A stretch of 64,000 bases of DNA. Source: Dermatophagoides farinae (lineage: Eukaryota; Arthropoda; Arachnida; Sarcoptiformes; Pyroglyphidae). Each line of letters begins with the position of its first letter. The stretch's first letter is position 1. This document shows, piece after piece, positions 11,629 through 24,973 of the stretch. The translations under genes were made by a program, and so were the position numbers. Where the stretch lies: the NCBI RefSeq assembly GCF_024713945.1, contig NC_134678.1, positions 7,936,001 to 8,000,000 of the forward strand, given 5' to 3'. The notes beneath the pieces were generated by a model. The model had not been told where the DNA came from. It was given only the letters and a program-made list of their open reading frames with translations, and searched no databases.

Positions 11629-13227
11629 TCATAATTCGACATCTTTCAAATATTCATCGATGATTGAGTTGGGTTCAAAGCGAGGAAAATTGAATTGCAT
11701 TTCGAATTCATCTAAGGCTTCGTTTAGTTGCCCTATCACTGCCATCATTTGTTTAGAATGGTCTACACAATTGACCATCAGTTGATCGATTTGCCTCTGA
11801 TTAATTTCTGGGACTTTAGGCAACGGTTTGAGCATACCATTCGGATATCGGTCAAAGCTGGGATCTACCAATCTCATGTTACGTCTATATTTATTGTAAG
11901 CTTTCACTGCTTGTTGTTTTCGCATTCGATTCATTGTTACTTCTATAATATCAATGGTATGGCTTGTTTTATCTCGTTTTTCGGTTATTATGCTGCAAAA
12001 AAAATAATCAACGGCTTTTGGTGGGTTAAAATTCAAAGAAACATACCTATTTGTTTGCAGTAATAGTCTATCGAAGAACATCATTCTTCTTCGTTTCGCT
12101 TCGGTGTACAGCAGTTTAGTTCTTTGTTTGATGTTCGATGCCTGTGCATTTAAAATGCCCAAACTGGATTTTAAACTACTCAACAATTCTAGATCTTCTT
12201 TGATTTTGGGATCTAATTCAATTTTCGGTACACTAGACAAAAATGGATTACGGTTCAAAGGAAAATGAGGCGTCGAAACCCCTTGTTTAGGATGATTATT
12301 TACGGATGTTGACTGAAATTTGGTTTGAACTTTCGGTGGACGTCTTAATAGCTTTATCTGATCACGAGAGCCATTCAATGCATACATTAATCGAGCTACA
12401 TTGGATATGAGAAGGCAAAAAATATTAATAAATGTCCACAGATTGTCAATGATGGAAAATTACCAGTATCGGCAGGAGTCTTGAATGAATTCGAAACATT
12501 CATTCTCTTATCGATCATCATTGGAGCGACACTAAAATGTCGAGACTCTGAATTTCGACCATCAAGATTTTCAGGAGGTGTCATATCCAAAGATTTTTTC
12601 AGACACGAAACGCCTAAATCTTTCATAAATATTTCGTTTGAACATTCTTTCATGACAGGATTATTTTCAAGAGTGAGCTCATTATCCGACAAATTATTGA
12701 TATCGTTTATTGGCTTCGATGATGAAGTTTCCCATGAAGGTAAAGGTAATGGCACTATAATTTCACTTTCTCGACTCAATAATTTTTCAATGGTCGAATT
12801 GTCTTTGTCTACGTCCGAAAGTGATAGTGATGATTCAACATTTCCTATTAGATTTTGTCTAGCTTTTCGTAATTTGCTGCTATTTCTTTTTTTCGTTTGA
12901 ATTTTTTTCGCCGATTTTTGTGATTCAAGTCTGACAGGATGATCATATTTTCCGCACATGTGTCTAATTGTTCTATGAGATTTTCTCATCAATCGATCTT
13001 CGTTCGTTTTGGCTATTAATTTCGATTGGAAAAATTTTTTTTGATAATCAAATTATTATGCACTAGGATAATATTAATTACATACCTCTATTTGAGGAAA
13101 TTGTTGAGGAAAATGTCGATTCGATGAATATTAATAATAAAATGATGAGATATAATCGTCGAAATAATTGTCCACGATTCGTGGAATGATGATGATTTTG
13201 ATTTATTCGCTGTTGAATGGTTGACAT
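11629..13227 (-). CDS. Uncharacterised 467-aa protein, four exons, possible N-terminal membrane/signal segment
   Basis: I do not recognise this family. Proposed exons (minus strand): 13227-13086, 13012-12464, 12395-12047 and 11992-11629. Introns are 73, 68 and 54 nt, all GT-AG. Each junction keeps the frame (phases 1, 1, 2), and the total is 1404 nt including TGA. Exon 1 encodes Arg-Arg followed by a strongly hydrophobic stretch of about 13 residues (residues ~27-39), which would be a signal peptide or type II anchor. If exon 1 is not coding, translation would start at the ATG at 12989 (Met56 of this model) and the product would be soluble. Residues ~60-105 are very basic, the middle is Ser/Asn-rich and polar, and residues ~290-345 and ~410-445 look like amphipathic helices or coiled coil. 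There is no catalytic motif. Exons 2-4 are well supported; exon 1 is less certain. Confidence 0.7.
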
Positions 13228-16200
13228 TTTTGACCTTTTTATTCGTTTCGTTATTGGATTGATTGAAATAAATTTTTGGAGTAAAAATTCTTTGCGATGT
13301 GATTATTGAAAAAATTCAATGAAGAATGCAGTATTCTTATCAATCGATAACTGATATAGTCATTTGATTTTTAAACATTTTTATCCATTCAAACGATTTC
13401 GGATACAATATGGATAATGATGATGGTCATATAGACGCGCGCAATAACAATTTTTGAAAACAAAATATTTGCTTGCTTAATTTCAAGGTGATTGTTCTAT
13501 TCTTCAAGTGATGGTCATCACGAATGAATAGCCAACATGAAATGACGAATGGTAGAAATACCCATTTAGGTTTGGACTTATGGATGGAAGAGATTGAAGA
13601 TTGTTTATTTGTTCATTCATTCATACATGTTAGCGTGATGTGAATGTAGAATGAATGAATAGGTAGATGTCCAAACGACGATGGGCATACCCTTTCTTTT
13701 GTGTGTATATTATTTGCCTTGTTGATGATGGTCGATCATAATGATGGTAAAGTAAAGTGAAAAAGAACAAGCTCCAGTTTACCATCATTGTCATTTGTTC
13801 ATGATAATAACAATTGTACAAGAAAAACATTCAGTTTTCAAAGGGTTAATAATGAAAGAATAACTTCATCTTGATCATCATCATTATAATAATGTCCAGA
13901 TTGTATTCATTTGTCCAACGAAAAAAACAAATCAATCATTCTTTATTCATTTATTCCACATCAATCAACGGCAATCGATCGGCGAACAAATAATTTTCAT
14001 TCAAAATTCCGAGCAATTTTAATTCTATGTTTAGTGTGATTTTTTTTAAAGGCGAAAAAATCCATCAAGATGATTGACATGATCATTGACAAGAAACACG
14101 AATAATAATTGATTGCACTCAGTGCGATCTTGATGAATGGATACACGTTCATTGATCTTGATGCCTTAGGCTTGATGAAAAGCTTCTAAATAAAAATTAA
14201 AAAAAATTATAATTATAATATATCACTATGTCCTGTCAATCATATCATCATTAGAATTAATTTGACATTCTGCTTTACACTATTCATAAGTATCATATGA
14301 AAAAAATTTCACTTTAAACGCTTACCAAATAATTCAATTTGTTTTTTCTTTTCTATTTTGAAATAAACAGCCAAAAGGATAATTATCCTGTTGTCTTTCT
14401 GTTGTAGCTAATTCGAAAAAAACGAATCATCATCATTATTAACTAATAAACCAATAAAAATAATGCATGGAATTTCCAAACAAAAACATTTCTATCATTA
14501 GATTTTGGAATATGGTAATGATGATTGAATAAATATTTTTTTCGAGAAAAAAACCAAGTTTCGAGAATCTTTCTTATCATTCATTTAGACATTGGAATTT
14601 AACAATAACAACAAAAAAACGATGACCTTTGTGATTTAAACCCTTTTCTAAAAAATAACTGGAATAAAATGACTATCATGATTTTCTTTGTATGCAAAAC
14701 AGGCAATTTTGCTTCCGCATATAATCGATTCGTCACATAAGAAATAATATTTGCACAAACACACACAAAACTATGGCAAAAAAAGCTTATCATACAAAGC
14801 TGTTAAAGGTATGAATTTATATTTTTTTTTACGATTTGAATTTCAAGTACCATTTGGTGTCAAGTTTTTTCTTCTTCGTGTACACTTGTCGCAATGTAAA
14901 GAAAAAGAATGGTAACAACATTAACATGTAACGACAAGTCTTTAAATTATAAAGTGTTAATCAACTCAATTACAACGACCTTTCACTCACTATCATTGTG
15001 TGTGTGTGTGTCTACTATTTCTATGTATGTATGTACAGTAATGATGATGATGATGTAAAAATCAAAATATGCATCAATCGAGATATTATGTAGACTTACC
15101 ATTTTCTTGAAGCAAAAAAGGATTTATCGATTCATCACTATTATTGTTCATCCACGATTTTTATTGTTTTCAAATTTTTTCTTGCACGATTCACGTAGGG
15201 TTGATCGATTAAGTATTGTTTTTTTTTCATTTCTTAAAAAAACATTCATTGTTCTCAGAAGTGTTTTGTTTTTCTTTTCATTTTTTTTTCGTTCGGTTTT
15301 TCATCGTATTTAACCTTGAACTTGACCTCGAATGAGTTTAATTATTGTGTATTTTGAATATTATCCTTGATGATGATGATTATTATTATGATCAATCATA
15401 ATTATCAGAATGACAGTTTCGTACGTTTTTTCCAAAGAAAAAAAATGATTGAATCATCGGTGATATTATCGATGATGATCGGCCATCAATAATTTGATTA
15501 TTATCATTTCTATATTAAAACAGTGCACATGTTTTTTTCAATCGATCAATATGAAAAAATGTAGAAATTGTTTGATTGCGTTCACTTGGTACAATCGAAT
15601 AGTATTGATACTATAATGCTGCAACAATATTCAAATAAATGTATTGATTTCATGAATATTTGATTTATGAATATCAAATCATAAATCAAGAAAAATCCGA
15701 TTCAGATGATTGATTTTTTTCCACGTCCACAAATATTGCACATTTATGTAGAATATGAGTTTCTGGAAAACCAGTAGCCAGAAAAAAATTGAATCATTAT
15801 GATTGTTCATGATTCATTGTTTGAGGTTTTATGCCACCACTAGGAAATGACCTTGTTCAATACATTAGTTGTATCATCATCCGGAAGGGTTGCTATGAAA
15901 ACATTTTCAAATAAAGGGTCAAATCTATAGAGGATACTTAAAAACAAAGGTGAGAAAACTTACAATGAAAATAAATGAGAAATATCCATCAATACATTAC
16001 CTATTGTGTGTGTGTGTGTGTATTTTTCTTCAATTATCGATTATCATACAAACACAAATAGAACAAAATAGGCACGCTATAAGGCTAATCATTGATAATT
16101 TTGCCTTGTATAAAGGGAATAAATAAATATATATAAATAATTCAGAAAGGAAATAGAAAAAATTAATGATTTTGAAAATGATCATTATCATAATAATCGC

Positions 16201-16755
16201 CAATTATTATGATATATAGCCAATTGATGAGCAATCAATTTGTCGAAAACAATAATAATAATGACGATGACGATGATGATGATGAGGGAGATGAGTCAAA
16301 CATGACTCAATTGTACAACGAAAAAAATTGAAAATTAAATTTTTTCCTGTCACTCTTTTTCTGTTGTATCAAATATATAAACAAAACGCTCTTTAGATTT
16401 AGCATGGATAAGTGCTGCTGATGATGATAAATGTCCATCGATACATTGGCAAATGGCAAAATAATTTCAATTATTCGATAGTCGTGTATAATAATAAAAT
16501 GTAAAGGAATTTTGAAAACATTTGATCAATTGATGATCACATTGATTTCGCTATTATTTTTTCTTCTTTCATATTTCCCATTTATACATCATTAAAATTC
16601 AATTAAACAATTTTGATGTTGAATATATGTAATTGATGATGTGTTTGGACAAAATTAACATTGGGTAAAAACAGGACAAGAAAAAGATCTTGATTGAAAA
16701 TTGAATTCATTCGAATACAAACAAAAAAATTACAATACAGCGATTGATTGACTGA
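13228..16755. other. Intergenic: 5' flank of the 11629-13227 gene and 3' flank of TMEM94
   Basis: No coding region is supportable. Open frames reach only about 68 codons and are AT-driven. The left end should contain the promoter of the minus-strand gene ending at 13227. The right end should hold the TMEM94 3' untranslated region. The stretch has short GATGAT and TG tracts (around 15000, 15037-15055 and 16005-16022). I see no clear TATA box. Confidence 0.55.
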
Positions 16756-19700
16756 TTAGAATGGCGAATTCATGCCAAGTTTGGTGCCAAAATCCAAACG
16801 AGCTCTACGTTGTTGTCGAGTGCTGATTCTAAGGAAAAATAAAATAAATGTTTAGAAAAAATCCTTGAAAATTACATTAATACTTTATCTCTCTTCTTTT
16901 AGCAAAAACATTGATTGTCATCAATAGAATTGGCCACAAAAATCCAATAATCCAAATGTAAAACGGAATAATTTCGATAAAATGTTCGGTTATCTCGACT
17001 TCAGGCACATAAATATAGATTTCAATCAGACAAACGATTAGATGACAGAAGATCAATACGACCGATGTTCCTAACCAACAATAATTAACGAATGGATATC
17101 GTTGCCATAAAAGATGATTGCGATGTACGAAACCAATCGATATAATCACTTGATAATTCAAAATATTGATCACCATAATTCATTCAAATTACAACGTTAT
17201 CAATCTTACCCAGATATAGGACCAAAAATAACGATGCAATAGTCTGCCCGATTAACAGATGAGATGACCATATTAAATCGGTTTTAATATCACCATCAGC
17301 CCTTTGAAAATAATTTCGTAAAATGAAAAATTCGATCGCTTTAATTTAATAAACACTCACTTGACATCGCTAAACATCCAACATGGACCTAATGTAGATC
17401 GACCAACTTTGGTTTGTTCACATGATGTACCGATTATAATGGCAAACATAATCACACAAATCACTACTGAAGGTGTAAATTTGATTATGTAACAAAGGAA
17501 AAAATATACAATGGACTAATTTGTCGAAAATTGATTAATAAGAAAAATTTAAATAAATAAATATAAATTATTTAAAATCTTACTTCTTTGTTGAGATGTA
17601 ATTTTTTTCCAGTAGCTACAGTCATCACTGTTGGATCCGGTTTAATGCCCATAAGTGAAACACTCAAGAATGGTATGACAATCATTGAAAGCCATAGAAC
17701 GATACCAGGTGAAATAAGCGGTGGCAGGAACAATAATGAAGTGATCAATTGAGCTAGCGAAATACTTAGACAAGAGCTGAGAAAAAATTGAAATACATTT
17801 CGCATTCGCATCATATAATCACGGGCAATCAATATTAGATAATAGAAAATGATTGCATTGTGTCTTTCCATAGTCATGGAACATGGCAGTGCTACCAATT
17901 CATTGGCCAATTGTGCTGGCGTATAAATATCTTGAAATTCATTCGGTACAGGGATTCGATCAACAGGTCGAACGGGTTCAGTTTTACAAACATGTGGATA
18001 CATAGGATCGATACCGATGCTAGAATTTATGAACATGTAATTAGGTGAATTTTAATGAGTAAATTATAAAAGTTAATTATTACCTTGCATCGGCTTGCAT
18101 AAAAATCGGCATATTCGATTCATTAGCCATGCTTCCGATTACGCAGACAACTTCATCATATTCTTGCATGATTTTTACCATTTCTTTGGTTGCTTCAGGT
18201 GTACAATCAGTAAACAATGATACTAATAAGGGCACATTGTCCACATTTTCCAGATGTGGCCTAATATTATCAATACCTTTGGGCAATTTTGCACGATTAG
18301 ACATATCGAATGTTATGGGCGCTTCATGTTCGGTCATTGTACTGGTTGTTGTATTACGACTTGGCGATGGTGAAAGTTGACGATGTGTATTTGAAACACT
18401 ACCAGAAGCTTTGCTTGAACTTCGAAATTCTTTTGCCCGAGCAAAACTATGACGATTATGAATACTGCCCGAACGATCTGAACAAACAGAATTATGTTTA
18501 CGTCGCGATCTATGTAACTCATGACTAATTGGTGCTTCTTCCGAATCACTACTTGATGGTTGTTCGGAACAATCAGATGAATTGATACTTGTTATTGACA
18601 TTCGATGATTAACTTTATGTTTCAGGTGAACTGTAGATAAAGTTACAGTGAAAATTTTTTAGAAAAAAAAACAAAAATCTCAATACTTTACTTACCCGAA
18701 TTATCAGAATAGTTATGCTTGGATTTTTTATGCTCACCATTTTCGGCACTTGAGTCATTATCATTATTGATGATATTACTATGCCCCAATGAATCATTTA
18801 ATAGGGAAATATGGCAATTCCAACCGGATTCAAGCCCCATTTTTTCAGAAAATACCCGACTTCTTAGTTCATTTTCTTTGGAAAAATGAACAAATCTAAT
18901 ACAAGCTTTATAATTTATAATAAATAATAATGAATATAAATTAGTATTTGATTGTAAACACAAACACACACACAAAGAAAAATATACCTGTATCTAATAG
19001 TTCAACCAGACGAACAAAATCCGAGCATGCTTGATATTGTAATGTAGCCATACCGATAAATACTTCATTAATTACTTTTTTCATTGTTTGATCCAATTTT
19101 TGTGATTGAGTTTCTTGAACAATTGGTTTAGTTTTCAATGATGATCGATTCAATGATTCATTTATTGTCGTATGATTATTATCACCATCATCATTATTAT
19201 TATTATTATTGACAATTGGTTTTTCCAAATCTTCTGTTGATCCTTTTTTATATTGATTGAAAGGTGAATTATTGTTATTTGTATTATTATTATGATTACC
19301 AGGTGTTGAATAGATTCCATGTTTAGAAATTGAATCGGTACTAAGATGATGTCCAATTAATTTGGAATCCAAATTCAAATACATGGAATTATTGAGTGAT
19401 TCATTGCATGAATCGAAATTATGATGACTAGTATTTGAAAAAGAATAATGTGATTCGATTCCAAGCGCACGAAAATGTGAATCAAGACTTCGTTGTGATG
19501 GAAACAAATGACTACTATCCGGTGGCAGTTCAATATAATGATTTTTATAAAAATGTGATATTTCCGAATTATTAGCTGTCGTTCCACTTTCATTGATCAC
19601 AGGAATGTATGAAAATGAACAACAATATGATGTGAGCGAAGATCTTTGGTAAAAATCGAGAATTTTTTTCCTCTCATAATCGGTGAGCAAAACTAAGCCT

Positions 19701-21976
19701 TGACCATTCCAATATTCGGCACAAGAATCTAGAATTAAATCACCGGTACCCTGTGAAAGTAGCTGACACGTATTGGAGAATGAATCACAAATAACCGCAC
19801 AGGTCATATTGGGAAATGGCATTCGTAATCGAGAAAAATTTAATGATTTTGCCAACTTTCCCTTCTTGATCACTTCAGGGCGGATATGACGAAAAACGCC
19901 AACCTGATAACAGTATCGATAATCTTTGATTGCATTTTCAGTGAATCCAATCTGCCTAGCTAATTCACAGAGACATCGTTTGCTGACAACAGGAACAGCC
20001 ACTTCATTGGTAAGAGATTCACACGCAATATGATCACTAAAATGAACAAATTCTTCTTGTGTTGCAGGATTACAAGTATTCAACAAAATTGCTAAACCCA
20101 GTGGTTTTAGATTTGAAAGATAACGATTCCAATAAATGTCATCAAATTGTAGACCATATGGATTACGACGATCAAGTGTTATATCCAATTGAACACATTC
20201 AGCACGAGAAACATTCGATAGCACTGATTGTCGTTTGCCACCTTGATTATGTGGCGGATGATGATGATGATGATGATGTGTAGATGAAGAAAAATCGTTA
20301 AATTCTTTGTCAATATCATCATTGAAATTTTCACCTTCATTGGAACTTTTCTTTCGATTTTGAGCCGACGATAAGAAAAATACTTTGTCAGCAATTGGAT
20401 TTGGCCAAGAAAGAATGCCTTTTTTATCCACACAACATAATGCTGTTATACTTCCTAATACGTGTAATAGATTGGTCGTTCTCCATAGATTTCCATTTTC
20501 ATCACAGAAAAAAAGTAGAATTTTCTTCAAAATTTTTTGTATCATTAAATTTTCCGTCGGTATCGTTTGCATTTGATCTGGATCAATTTCTTCAAGAAGA
20601 TGTTCACGACGTAAAGCGGAGGTATTTTGATATAAAGGATTTTCAGTCAAATGAATATATGTATTTGAATCACAATCACTAAATGATTCTAATGATTTTC
20701 CAGCTTTTAAAAGTTTATCTTCATTCATATGGAAATATTTATAAATTATTTCCAATTTAATTAGACCATATACATTCAACATTAGCCATAATGAAGGTAA
20801 TGCTAATGGTAATAATGGTAGTATGGCCATTATCGGCCGTAACAATATCAAAGCTATTGTAGCTGCTGTTGTATCGAAATGACTTCCAGTAAATTCAACA
20901 TAACAATAATGAACAATACTGAAACCAAGAACGATAATGAATATTATCGGTACCAACATATGTTCCAAATAACGTACAAAAATTAAACGTAATTCTTTCT
21001 CAAATGCAGTTGGTTTACGTTCATGTTGTGATTGTGTTGATAATGAAGTTTTTAAATCCGTAACATATGGTGTTTCGATGAGCAAAAACTTACTCGGTTG
21101 TAATGATTTACGAAATCTTGGCACAGTAAATGTTTCTGGTTCATTATCAACTTTTGGTGCAAATATTTCATCACGATGAAGCGTGGCATCTTTACCCATT
21201 TCATCATCAAGAAATACATAGGTATAAGCATGATCTAAAGTCACATGTGGAAATTGACCATTTTCACCATCATCATCAATATGATAATCGTTTAGTTTTT
21301 TACCACGTTTAATCACTTTATCGATACGTCGACAATTGGCTGGTGCTTTATGTCCAGGTTCTAAATAGATTACATCGCCTTTAACCAAAAGCGATACAGG
21401 CAGATTGACTAATTTATCATCACGATATGTACGCTGTAGCGTAATACAAGGTGACGCCGGTGTCGTTAGATTTGCATAGAAAATGTGTGTCGACCATTGA
21501 TTCATTAATTGTTCATTATTGGCACATTCACCAATCTTTTCAGCTAATTTCACAGCTTTATCATAAAGCTCTGTATGACGAGATTTTGAACTCCAATAAA
21601 TGATTCCAACATTCAATATCAATACTAATACAAGAATGACATTTTCAATAGCCAATGGTATTGATGAGGTAAAATGGCCAAATTTAAATGCAATCAAATA
21701 GGTTATGATTGATACAACAAGAAAAATGATTGATGTCCATCGAAATGTTGAATGTTTACTTTTGATTGAATATGCTTGACGAAGAATATATTTCCATGAT
21801 TGAACATTATGTAGATGCGGCTGTTTTAATAATTTCAATTAACATGACATATAACAAAAATAAATTTCAATTCAAACCTCAAGATCATCGAGAAATTCTT
21901 TAACATCTTTATACAATTTATAAACAGCTTGTTGGGTTGTAAGACCACCGGTAATATCGTTTGTATATTCCAACAT
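16756..21976 (-). CDS. TMEM94: Transmembrane protein 94 (TMEM94), P-type-ATPase-like ER membrane protein, nine exons
   Basis: Exons (minus strand): 21976-21878, 21820-18988, 18905-18696, 18630-18084, 18019-17584, 17515-17361, 17301-17210, 17148-16884 and 16828-16756. Eight GT-AG introns of 55-82 nt all keep frame, giving 4710 nt and 1569 aa (vertebrate TMEM94 is about 1350). Family-typical blocks occur in order: membrane pairs at ~62-82/87-109 and ~321-341/352-387; an actuator-like NLPVSLLVKGD at 172-182; the phosphorylation-loop equivalent DKKGILSWPNP from Asp498; a LKPLGL block; ACIRFVHF and GLESGWNCHIS; a P-domain equivalent GSMANES at 1213-1219; six C-terminal membrane segments; and the C-terminal LGMNSPF. 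Vertebrate TMEM94 (ERMA) is reported to act in ER magnesium uptake. Extra length comes from low-complexity inserts, including His and Asn runs, between Asp498 and the P-domain equivalent. The ATG has A at -3; short upstream ATGs exist at 21996-21998 and just beyond. Identity is very secure; transport activity is known only from the family. Confidence 0.96.
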
Positions 21977-24046
21977 TTTTTTGGATTTTGAAGCTCATTT
22001 GTTGATCATCATCATTGTTGTTTGTAAAGACTTATCACCATTTCCATAAAAATTTGAATCAATTATCGTATTGAAATGATTGATTTATACATTTTTCACA
22101 ATTTATAATAAATCAATCAAAATAAATGAAAAAAAACACTGATCTATAAAAAAAAATTGAAATAATAATAAAAACAGCGAATAAAATTCTGTAAAAAATT
22201 TCTTCATTCGAATTTTTTTTATGACCAATTTACACGATGCAAGTATATGTATCGATGGCTTGTGTTTGTATTACAAAGAAAAGGATATAGATCACCGAAA
22301 ATGAGCAAAAGAATTTTTGTTTCTTGTAAATCCATAAATTTTTATCATATTTTAAGAGATTAAAGATTCATGACATCAATATTATTATCATCGTCATAAC
22401 GACAACACATTGACTAATGCGCGATGGTAAAAGAAATTATCTTATAATCCTGGAAAAATGTAATAAGCAATAAAATCATTCATTTCTGAAACAATGAAAA
22501 GGATTTCATCCGCTATAATCTATAATCTAATCATCTAAACATCAATTTCAATAGTCCAAATTGTCTATCATCGTCGTCATGAATGTTTTTTTTCCTATAA
22601 AGTTTCTCTGTTTCTTCTCGGACAATAATTACTTGAATGAAAATTGATTGATCAAATTAATTTATGTGATCACAATATCTCATCGTCGAGAGTTATCCAT
22701 CCATCATCATTAATTGTCCCAAAAAAAATTTATTTCAACGTTTGTCCATTGCTATAGAAAAAAACTGGCTTTTCAATGACCTTTTTTTTCAGCTGGCCGT
22801 TATAAATTCGAAAAAACAAACATTTCATATGATCACCGCTAGATGACATCACACGTATGAATTCGAAATGAAAATTTTTCAAATTCCAGATTTTCATTTA
22901 CTAATAGAAATGATAAAGTTTCGTCAAAATTAATCTTCAACGAAAAAACAAGATTTGATTAAAAACAACAACGAAAAAATGATGAATTAATCATCATTTC
23001 ATGTTATAGCAAAAATCGAAAATTCTCTTGCTACATATAACAATATTGTTCAGTGTTGTGAAATGACGAGCAACAACAAACACATCATCGATCCATGTCA
23101 CCGATCCTCATCGTCGAATAAAATGATTATGATGATGATGAATCACAATCGATCATCTTTTTTACATTATTAAATCCTCGATCAATCGACCGTATGTGTG
23201 TGTGTGTGTGTGGGTCGGTCAAAACTACTCTTTATCAAGATCATCGAAAAAAAAAAATAAAACACGATTGGTGTGATGTAAAACAAAAACAAAAACAAAA
23301 ACAACATTATTTTGTCGATATACAATATGCTGCTGCTGTCATGGTATCATCATCATAACTCGATTTTTTGATAATGATGATGATGAAGATCGAATGACAT
23401 CTTGTTTATATTCATACATGCATGTTTTGTTGTTGTTGTTGTTGTTATGTATTTTTAGCGATTATGATCCAAATAAATCTATCTATCTATCACACATACA
23501 CATATTATTGATGCTCGACACATACAAAATGTGATGATGTATCATCATCACACCATTTAATTCCACAAACACAAACACATTGATCATGCAATCATGATTG
23601 AATTGGTTGTTTTGGGTAAATCAAATTTTCTCCTCACACTCACTCACTCGTTCATTCATGATGATGATACCCTGATTTATATTTTTGTTTCGTTTTGTTT
23701 CGTTTCGTTTTTTTTTTAAATTTATCTATATGTTGGTGTTGGTGGTAGTGGTGGTGGTACGATGAATAATAATAACAATATTCAAAAAAAATAAAACAAC
23801 AACAAACCAACCAACAAGGCCATGTACATTTTTTTGCCATGAAAACAAGAAAAACAAAACATAATTGGCTTGTTGTGTTCAATCTATATCGCTCTTGTCC
23901 GATTTGATCTTCAACACATTTACAGATACACACGTCTTGGTTTGAATTGAGAAATCTCTCTTTTTTTGTTGGTTATATTATTGGCGATGATTGATTGCTT
24001 CATTTATCGGTATAGAATTTTTTTTGTTGTATCTATATTTATATTG

Positions 24047-24070
24047 ATAGATAGATAGATAGATAGATAG
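24047..24070. repeat. (ATAG)n tetranucleotide microsatellite
   Basis: Six tandem ATAG units without interruption. Confidence 0.9.
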
Positions 24071-24531
24071 GGAGAGAAAATCCTATTTTTTCGTATGTGT
24101 CGATGATCATCTTGTGGTACAAGAATTTTTTTCTTTATTGTGAAAGTAGAGAATTTATTTGATAAATTCGGAAATGATTGACTGAATGAATGAATGAATA
24201 AAAATAAAGTAAAGCAATCGAATGATAATTTTGAAACATTGTTGTTGTTTTGCCTATTTTCTGGCCAATTATTTCGATATTTCAAAAATTATCCATATGA
24301 TTTTTGAATTAACTATGTGAATGAATAAAGAAAAAAGAATCGATCTAATTGACCTAATCCAACGAGTTCATTCGATTTCAATTCAATTCAATTCAAAAAA
24401 AAAAAAAAATAGAAAATGGAATTATAACACAGTTTACACACAGGTAAATAAAATAATAATCTATTGTTGTTGATAATTAAATTTGTTCCACTTTGATGAT
24501 GAAAAAAAAGAAGAGGAGACGAAAATGAAAT

Positions 24532-24557
24532 AGAAGAAGAAGAAGAAGAAGAAGAAA
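24532..24557. repeat. (GAA)n trinucleotide microsatellite
   Basis: About eight tandem AGA/GAA units, flanked by other purine-rich sequence. Confidence 0.85.
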
Positions 24558-24937
24558 ATTATTTTCAATTCAATCATCATCATCAACATCATGAAATCAG
24601 AATTCAATTCAATTCATCTATTGACTGCTAATTACATGAGCAATCATCATCGTCATACGGGAGACAATGACAAATTTGTTTTTTTTTCATTCATGATCGA
24701 TTGATCAAAAGAAAAATCACTTCTTTTTTCTTTTATTGAATGTTTTGACAGCTAAAATGATGACGATGATGAAACGGGTCAAATCCAATTTTCAATGAAA
24801 ATTCAATTGGATGAATTCAATCCGTGTTTGTATGTGAGTGTGAATCACACTTGATTTGGCTTATAATTGGTTTTTTTTCTGTCACTTGTTCATTTTTTTG
24901 TTGATTTGTTAAAACATGGAAGATGGATTTGTTATGC

Positions 24938-24940
<3 letters not shown>

Positions 24941-24969
<29 letters not shown>
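24941..24969. repeat. (TG)n microsatellite
   Basis: Perfect TG dinucleotide tract of 29 bases. It is one of many CA/TG tracts in the window. Confidence 0.9.

Positions 24970-24973
<4 letters not shown>

Noticed and set aside
12490-12560. Residues resembling a dihydrouridine synthase FSVAPMM motif in the 11629-13227 gene
   Set aside because: The match is isolated; no surrounding TIM-barrel motifs, FMN-binding pattern or length agreement.
18310-18975. Several frames of 60-95 codons overlapping TMEM94 exons 3 and 4
   Set aside because: They are shadows of the TMEM94 coding frame or read-through into its introns.
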